This document shows positions 59,644 through 64,000 of a stretch of 64,000 bases of DNA, in pieces (the first letter of the stretch is position 1; each line of letters starts with the position of its first letter). A program made the position numbers and the translations under genes. Source of the DNA: Pyrenopolyporus hunteri (Eukaryota > Ascomycota > Sordariomycetes > Xylariales > Hypoxylaceae); NCBI GenBank assembly GCA_902806595.1, contig CADCXC010000038.1, positions 2,418,001-2,482,000 of the forward strand. The letters run 5' to 3'. The notes under the pieces were generated by a model that saw only the letters and a program-made list of their open reading frames with translations, was not told the DNA's origin and did no database searches.

Positions 59644-62406
59644 ATGGGAACCCTAAACCTGCCTGTCGAGAGCCAGCAGGCCTCTGCCGCTCCTGTAGTT
59701 CTATATCCTCCGTCTCCGCCTACGACACAGAGCAGTTCAAGAAGACATTCGAGTATAAGCACCGAATTCGACCTCCAAAAACTGTCATACCATGTTGACG
59801 AATCGAAACTCGGGAGTCCTCGGATATACCCTCTCCCACCGAGAAGTAAATCTGATAACGCGGTGTTGGCGGAGGACCTTAAGACGCCTGATAATCACGT
59901 TGTCAGAGACCCTCGGTTAATCCGCCTCACAGGCGTCCATCCTTTCAACGTCGAGGCGCCCCTAAGTGAGCTTTTCGATGAGGGCTTTATTACGACGAAA
60001 GATCTCCATTACGTTCGCAACCATGGCGCAGTACCCCGAGTAGAAGACCCGGAAGTTATGAGTTGGGAATTCTCGATAGAAGGCATGGTAGATAACCCCC
60101 TTAAAATTACCCTAGCGCAGCTTCTCAGGGACTTCGAGCAAGTAACATATCCGGTCACCCTTGTCTGTGCTGGTAACAGAAGAAAGGAGCAGAACATCGT
60201 AAGAAAAACAAAAGGCTTCTCCTGGGGAGCAGCAGGCTTATCGACGGCGCTATGGACGGGGGTTGTCATTGGCGATCTACTGAAAGCCGCCAAGCCAAAG
60301 CGAGGAGCAAAGTACGTATGCTTCGAAGGCGCAGACAAGCTGCCAAACGGTTACTATGGGACATCCGTCAAGATGAACTGGGCCATGGATCCTAATCGTG
60401 GGATTTTGATTGCTCATAGAATGAATGGTGAAGAGCTCACCCCTGACCACGGAAAGCCTCTCCGGGTCATAGTACCGGGACAGATCGGTGGCCGGAGTGT
60501 GAAGTGGCTAAAGAAGATAATCGTCACAGCAGCGCCCAGCGACAACTGGTACCATATCTACGACAACAGAGTGTTACCAACCATGATCACTCCTGAGATG
60601 AGCGCGGATATGCCTAACGCGTGGAAGGATGAACGCTACGCTATCTACGACCTTAACACGAACAGTGCTACTTGTTATCCGGCTCATGACGAAAAGCTAT
60701 CGCTGACCGGGCGCGCCGAGAGCTACCGAGTTCGGGGTTATGCTTACGCCGGCGGGGGCAAGAGGGTAACGAGAGTCGAAATAACACTTGATAAGGGGAA
60801 AACGTGGGAGCTCGCAAATATTTCATACCCCGAAGATGAATATCGACTCGCGCCGGAGGGGGAGGAGCTGTTCGGCGGGCGCCTAGACATGTCTTGGAGA
60901 GAAACGTGCTTCTGCTGGTGCTTTTGGTACCTGGAGGTTCCAGTATCACGTTTGAAGGCGGCAGATGATATATTGGTGCGAGCTATGGATGAAGCCATGA
61001 TGGTACAGCCGCGAGACATGTACTGGAGTGTTTTAGGCATGATGAACAACCCCTGGTTCCGAGTCGTTATCCATAAGGAGGGACATGGACTGCGATTTGA
61101 GCACCCGACCCAGCCGGCGTTGATACCCGGCGGTTGGATGGAACGGGTCAAGAAGAACGGAGGAAATCTCGCCAACGGGAACTGGGGTGAGAGGTTATCT
61201 GGCGAAGATGGAGACGTCGAGGAGGAACAAGCAAAGGAGATTTGCATGATTAACAAGAACATAAATCGAACCATCAGTGTTGATGAATTGCAAAAGCATG
61301 ATGGCGAGACCGAACCATGGTTCGTGGTCAATGGCCAGGTTTACGACGGGACAAGGTTCCTAGAGGGGCATCCTGGTGGAGCGGCCTCGATCTTTGGTGC
61401 CGCTGGACAGGATGTCAGCGAGGAGTTTCTCGCCATTCGTAAGTCTAAGAGTCTTCATTATTATCAATTACCACGGATTGAAGCTTACGTATGAACAGAC
61501 AGCGAGAATGCGAAGGCGATGCTAGTGGATTACCACATAGGCTCGCTTGACCAAGCCTCACGGGCTACTCTAGCTAGTAGCGGAGTAGAGTGTAGGGAGT
61601 CATCGACGCCCCGGACAACATTTCTACAGTCCAAGACCTGGACTAAAGCAATTCTATCCTCCAAGGAGAAGATCTCAGACGATACGAAAATCTTTACCTT
61701 CGACCTCGAACACGCCGACCAAACTTCCGGTCTCCCTATCGGCCAACACGTAATGATACGGTTGCGTGACCCCGCCACGCGCGAAGCCATCATACGCTCG
61801 TACACGCCCATCTCCGAGTCCGCGGAGAAAGGGAAACTAAGGGTGCTCGTCAAAATCTACTACGACAAACCGGGGAGAAAAGGCGGTAAGATGACCCAGT
61901 CGCTGGACGCGCTTCCCATCGGCCACTTCGTCGACTTCAAAGGCCCGGTCGGCAAGTTCGAATACTTGGGCCGGGGTGTATGCTCACTTCACGGCCAGTC
62001 ACGGAAGGTCAAGCGCTTCATTATGATCTGCGGCGGGTCCGGAATCACACCGATATTCCAGGTCCTCAGAGCCGTCCTGACGGATCCCGAGGACTCTACT
62101 TCGTGCCTGGTCATCGATGGTAATCGCTCTGAACGGGATATCCTGTGTAAAGCAGACCTTGACCGGATGGCCGTAGGCAATGGCCATAAGTGTCGCCTGT
62201 TATACGTTCTCAGCCAGCCTGGACCGTCGTGGGCCGGTCTTAGGGGTCGGATAGACAAAGAGCTACTCGAAAGGGAGGTTGGCCTCTGTCGGGGTTCGGA
62301 TGGTGCGGACTTGGCACTTATATGCGGGCCGGGGTCGCTTGAGAAGAGTGTTCGCTCTATTTTGAAAGATATAGGTTGGAAGGACGAGAACCTGTTGTTC
62401 TTCTAG
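59644..62406 (+). CDS. Nitrate reductase [NAD(P)H]
   Basis: Equivalent of nit-3/niaD: reduces nitrate to nitrite in the cytosol. Exons 59644-61438 and 61499-62406 (60-nt intron) encode 900 residues. Domains: disordered N-terminus; molybdopterin domain (about 90-340) with LHYVRNHGAVPRV and the Mo-ligand cysteine in VTLVCAGNRRKEQN (C175); Mo-cofactor dimerisation domain (about 345-495); cytochrome b5 (about 542-615) with heme histidines H576 (HPGG) and H599; FAD domain with RSYTPIS (698-704); NAD(P)H domain with CGGSGITP (about 776) and a C-terminal CGP motif (C874), ending WKDENLLFF. The start at 59644 (acaATGGG) was chosen over an in-frame ATG at 59569, which would add an unlikely segment. 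H599 is encoded by a codon split by the intron. Head to head with UPF2, far apart. Confidence 0.94.
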
Positions 62407-63169
62407 CTGTCTTGCGGCATGGAGGTCGGTACGCTTTGTATATAGGATATTGTTGCGCCTACTACTGAGTGTTCTCGAGGAGAATCACCGGGGATAAAAA
62501 ACCTGGGAACGTTGTAGATAGATACTAATATATAGTGAAATATAACTATTCCTTTTGAGCTCCGATTTCTGTGTATATGTGGTGTACCTGATTCTGTCGG
62601 CGGTGATGACCTGCTTGAGGGGAATTGTGTTTACAGGCGTACCTAGGTACATACCTTAGCTACTACCTACATGTCCGGGGATGTGTCGATGAATCAACCC
62701 CCATGTGGTGTTTGTTGACGGGTTAGTACGTGTGTGTCATTCTGGAAAAGTGAATACCTAAGGATGGAGGGGTAATAGCTGTGATTGGTATCCCCGGGGT
62801 TGTTTGTTGTTGCGGTGGCGTTTGCCCCCTTTTCCATGCCTCGTACCGCCCCGTACTACTCGCGCTTCTGTATTTACCGCATTTCAATATAAAACCAGCG
62901 TCCTTACCTATTTCAACCATCATCAGCAATCATCATCCTCGTCATCGAGTCACTACATTACATGGCTGCACCTGATTTGCGACGCTGCTGGGTCGTTCTA
63001 ATATTAGGTGTTGGTAACTCCGAATCAAGTCAACCGACTCCGCTTGGTTGGATGCCGATACTTGATGGTTTGGAGAGATAGCCGCCATCTTGCATTGCAG
63101 CAGATGGATCCATGCGTTAGGGACCCAATGAGACACGCATCTCGTCTCGCGATGTCGAGATGGGATTGT

Positions 63170-63193
63170 ATGTAGGTATGTATGTATGTATGT
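63170..63193. repeat. GTAT tetranucleotide run
   Basis: TGTATGTAGGTATGTATGTATG, a variant register of the TAGG arrays. Confidence 0.75.
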
Positions 63194-63224
63194 CTTTGGG
63201 CTTCGGGGTGTTGCTACGTTCTTT

Positions 63225-63552
63225 ATGGTACCTATAAATCAATAACCCCTAGATAGGTACAGCACAAGAGGTCCCTAACCTAGGTACCTATCACACGTAC
63301 CTACCTTGGAGTGCTGGGTGGACTATAGTGCACCGACGTAAACTTAGTTAGGTACCTCTTCAAAGCAACTTCGGACATAAGATAAGGCACGAAAGTACCT
63401 GGTATTTCATATTGAAACATGCCCAACCACGTTTATCCCCAGTTTATCCGGCCCCATAAATTAACGTTCAGTATCTCGTACCCAAGTAGGTACCTACCTA
63501 GGTACCTACCTAGGTACATACTCAGATGGGTACGTAGGTACCTACGTACAAT
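63225..63552. repeat. GGTACC/CCTAGG nested palindrome cluster
   Basis: Includes TAACCTAGGTACCTATC near 63277-63293, TTAGGTACCTC near 63348-63358, and the striking GTAGGTACCTACCTAGGTAC with further CTACCTAGGTACATAC and CGTAGGTACCTACGTAC near 63485-63550. The centres alternate between GGTACC and CCTAGG. Confidence 0.85.
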
Positions 63553-63840
63553 GGGCACAATCCACTTCGACATCGTCACAGCGCGCAGCCTCAGCTCTCC
63601 TCGGGAACTGACCCAACTACAACTCTACAATTCACAACCTTCAAATTTCTTTGTTCAATCCGCAAACTCTCTAATTCTACCGCCAACCTTTTTCTTGACG
63701 CTGTAGACCGCCCCCAACGGTCTCAAATTAGAATTAGAATAACTGAACTTTGAACTCTTCTCTTCTACAGCAGAACTCCTCCCCTCCAAAAAAAACCTCT
63801 GCACAACTTTCTTTGTCGGTCCCACCATCTATTTCATTTA

Positions 63841-64000
63841 ATGGCGACCAACAAACGCAGTCCAACCCCAGATCATCCTCCTTTCGAAGATCCAGATACC
63901 GCAGCCGCACGAAAAGAATTGAGACAGACAGCTATTTCTGACAAACCTGACTTATCTACCATGTCTGCCGCGAAGCTTGATCCCGCGCCCAAGACCTCCG
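63841..64000 (+). CDS. N-terminus of an unidentified protein (cut by the window edge)
   Basis: An ATG at 63841 opens a frame that runs to the window end: MATNKRSPTPDHPPFEDPDT, then AAARKELRQTAISDKPDL and STMSAAKLDPAPKTS (53 codons). The composition is polar and disordered, typical of the leader of a nuclear or regulatory protein. The RKELRQTAISDK pattern faintly recalls fungal Ran-binding (Yrb2/RanBP3-like) proteins, but this is only a hunch. It is preceded by a pyrimidine-rich leader like those of expressed fungal genes. Confidence 0.55.
   Translation, partial: MATNKRSPTPDHPPFEDPDTAAARKELRQTAISDKPDLSTMSAAKLDPAPKTS

Larger units (their letters stand above)
62407..63840. other. Intergenic region after nitrate reductase
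   Basis: 1.4 kb containing the nitrate reductase 3' UTR, tetramer repeats and, from about 63550, a pyrimidine-rich promoter/leader for the gene beginning at 63841. No other gene seen. Confidence 0.55.

Overview
The window is nuclear DNA from a filamentous ascomycete (Pezizomycotina, most probably a sordariomycete and perhaps Xylariales; the order is my inference). The evidence is short introns (about 48-140 nt) with GT..AG ends and CTRAY branch points, and genes typical of moulds: a Polycomb EED subunit, an Xbp1-like KilA-N/APSES regulator, a short chitin synthase without a motor domain, a GH76 mannanase-like protein and a fungal nitrate reductase. Sixteen protein genes are visible, including one cut at each window edge, plus one tRNA. 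I worked out the exon structures from splice signals, reading phase and remembered family similarity; nothing was aligned.

Layout, left to right: 3' part of a reticulon gene (+, 1-995); TOP2 topoisomerase II (-, 2442-7682); a 3.7 kb gap; Xbp1-like regulator (+, 11432-13225); CNS1 (-, 13683-14939); HIS5 (-, 15423-16751); secreted GH76 protein (-, 17502-18941); a gene-poor TA-rich stretch holding tRNA-Ala(AGC) (-, 21120-21191); small secreted cysteine-rich protein (+, 23218-23510), tail to tail with EED (-, 23838-25888); a 6 kb gap; double-PAS protein (+, 31822-33935); YIP4-like (+, 35132-36305); RRN11-like (-, 36718-38232); complex I NDUFA5-type subunit (-, 39328-40247); GVP36-like BAR protein (-, 41689-43045); chitin synthase (-, 44023-46623); a 6.1 kb gap; UPF2/NMD2 (-, 52751-56831); nitrate reductase (+, 59644-62406); start of an unidentified gene (+, 63841-64000).

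Most genes are housekeeping: chromosome topology, chromatin, Hsp90 chaperoning, histidine synthesis, rRNA transcription, respiration, membrane traffic, mRNA decay and cell wall. There is no operon-like or biosynthetic cluster, and I found no new multi-gene system. The clearest regulatory signals are a general amino acid control (CPC1/Gcn4) site before HIS5, and two inverted GATA elements plus a NIT4/NirA-like site before nitrate reductase.

The most unusual sequence lies between genes. Almost every long gap carries arrays of the tetramer TAGG/CCTA and its GGTA/TACC register. These arrays repeatedly switch strand at CCTAGG and GGTACC, which makes nested perfect palindromes. A related CTACATGTAG palindrome recurs near 48.3 kb. 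Several genes (CNS1, YIP4, RRN11, NDUFA5, GVP36) also contain sharply bounded GC-rich blocks.
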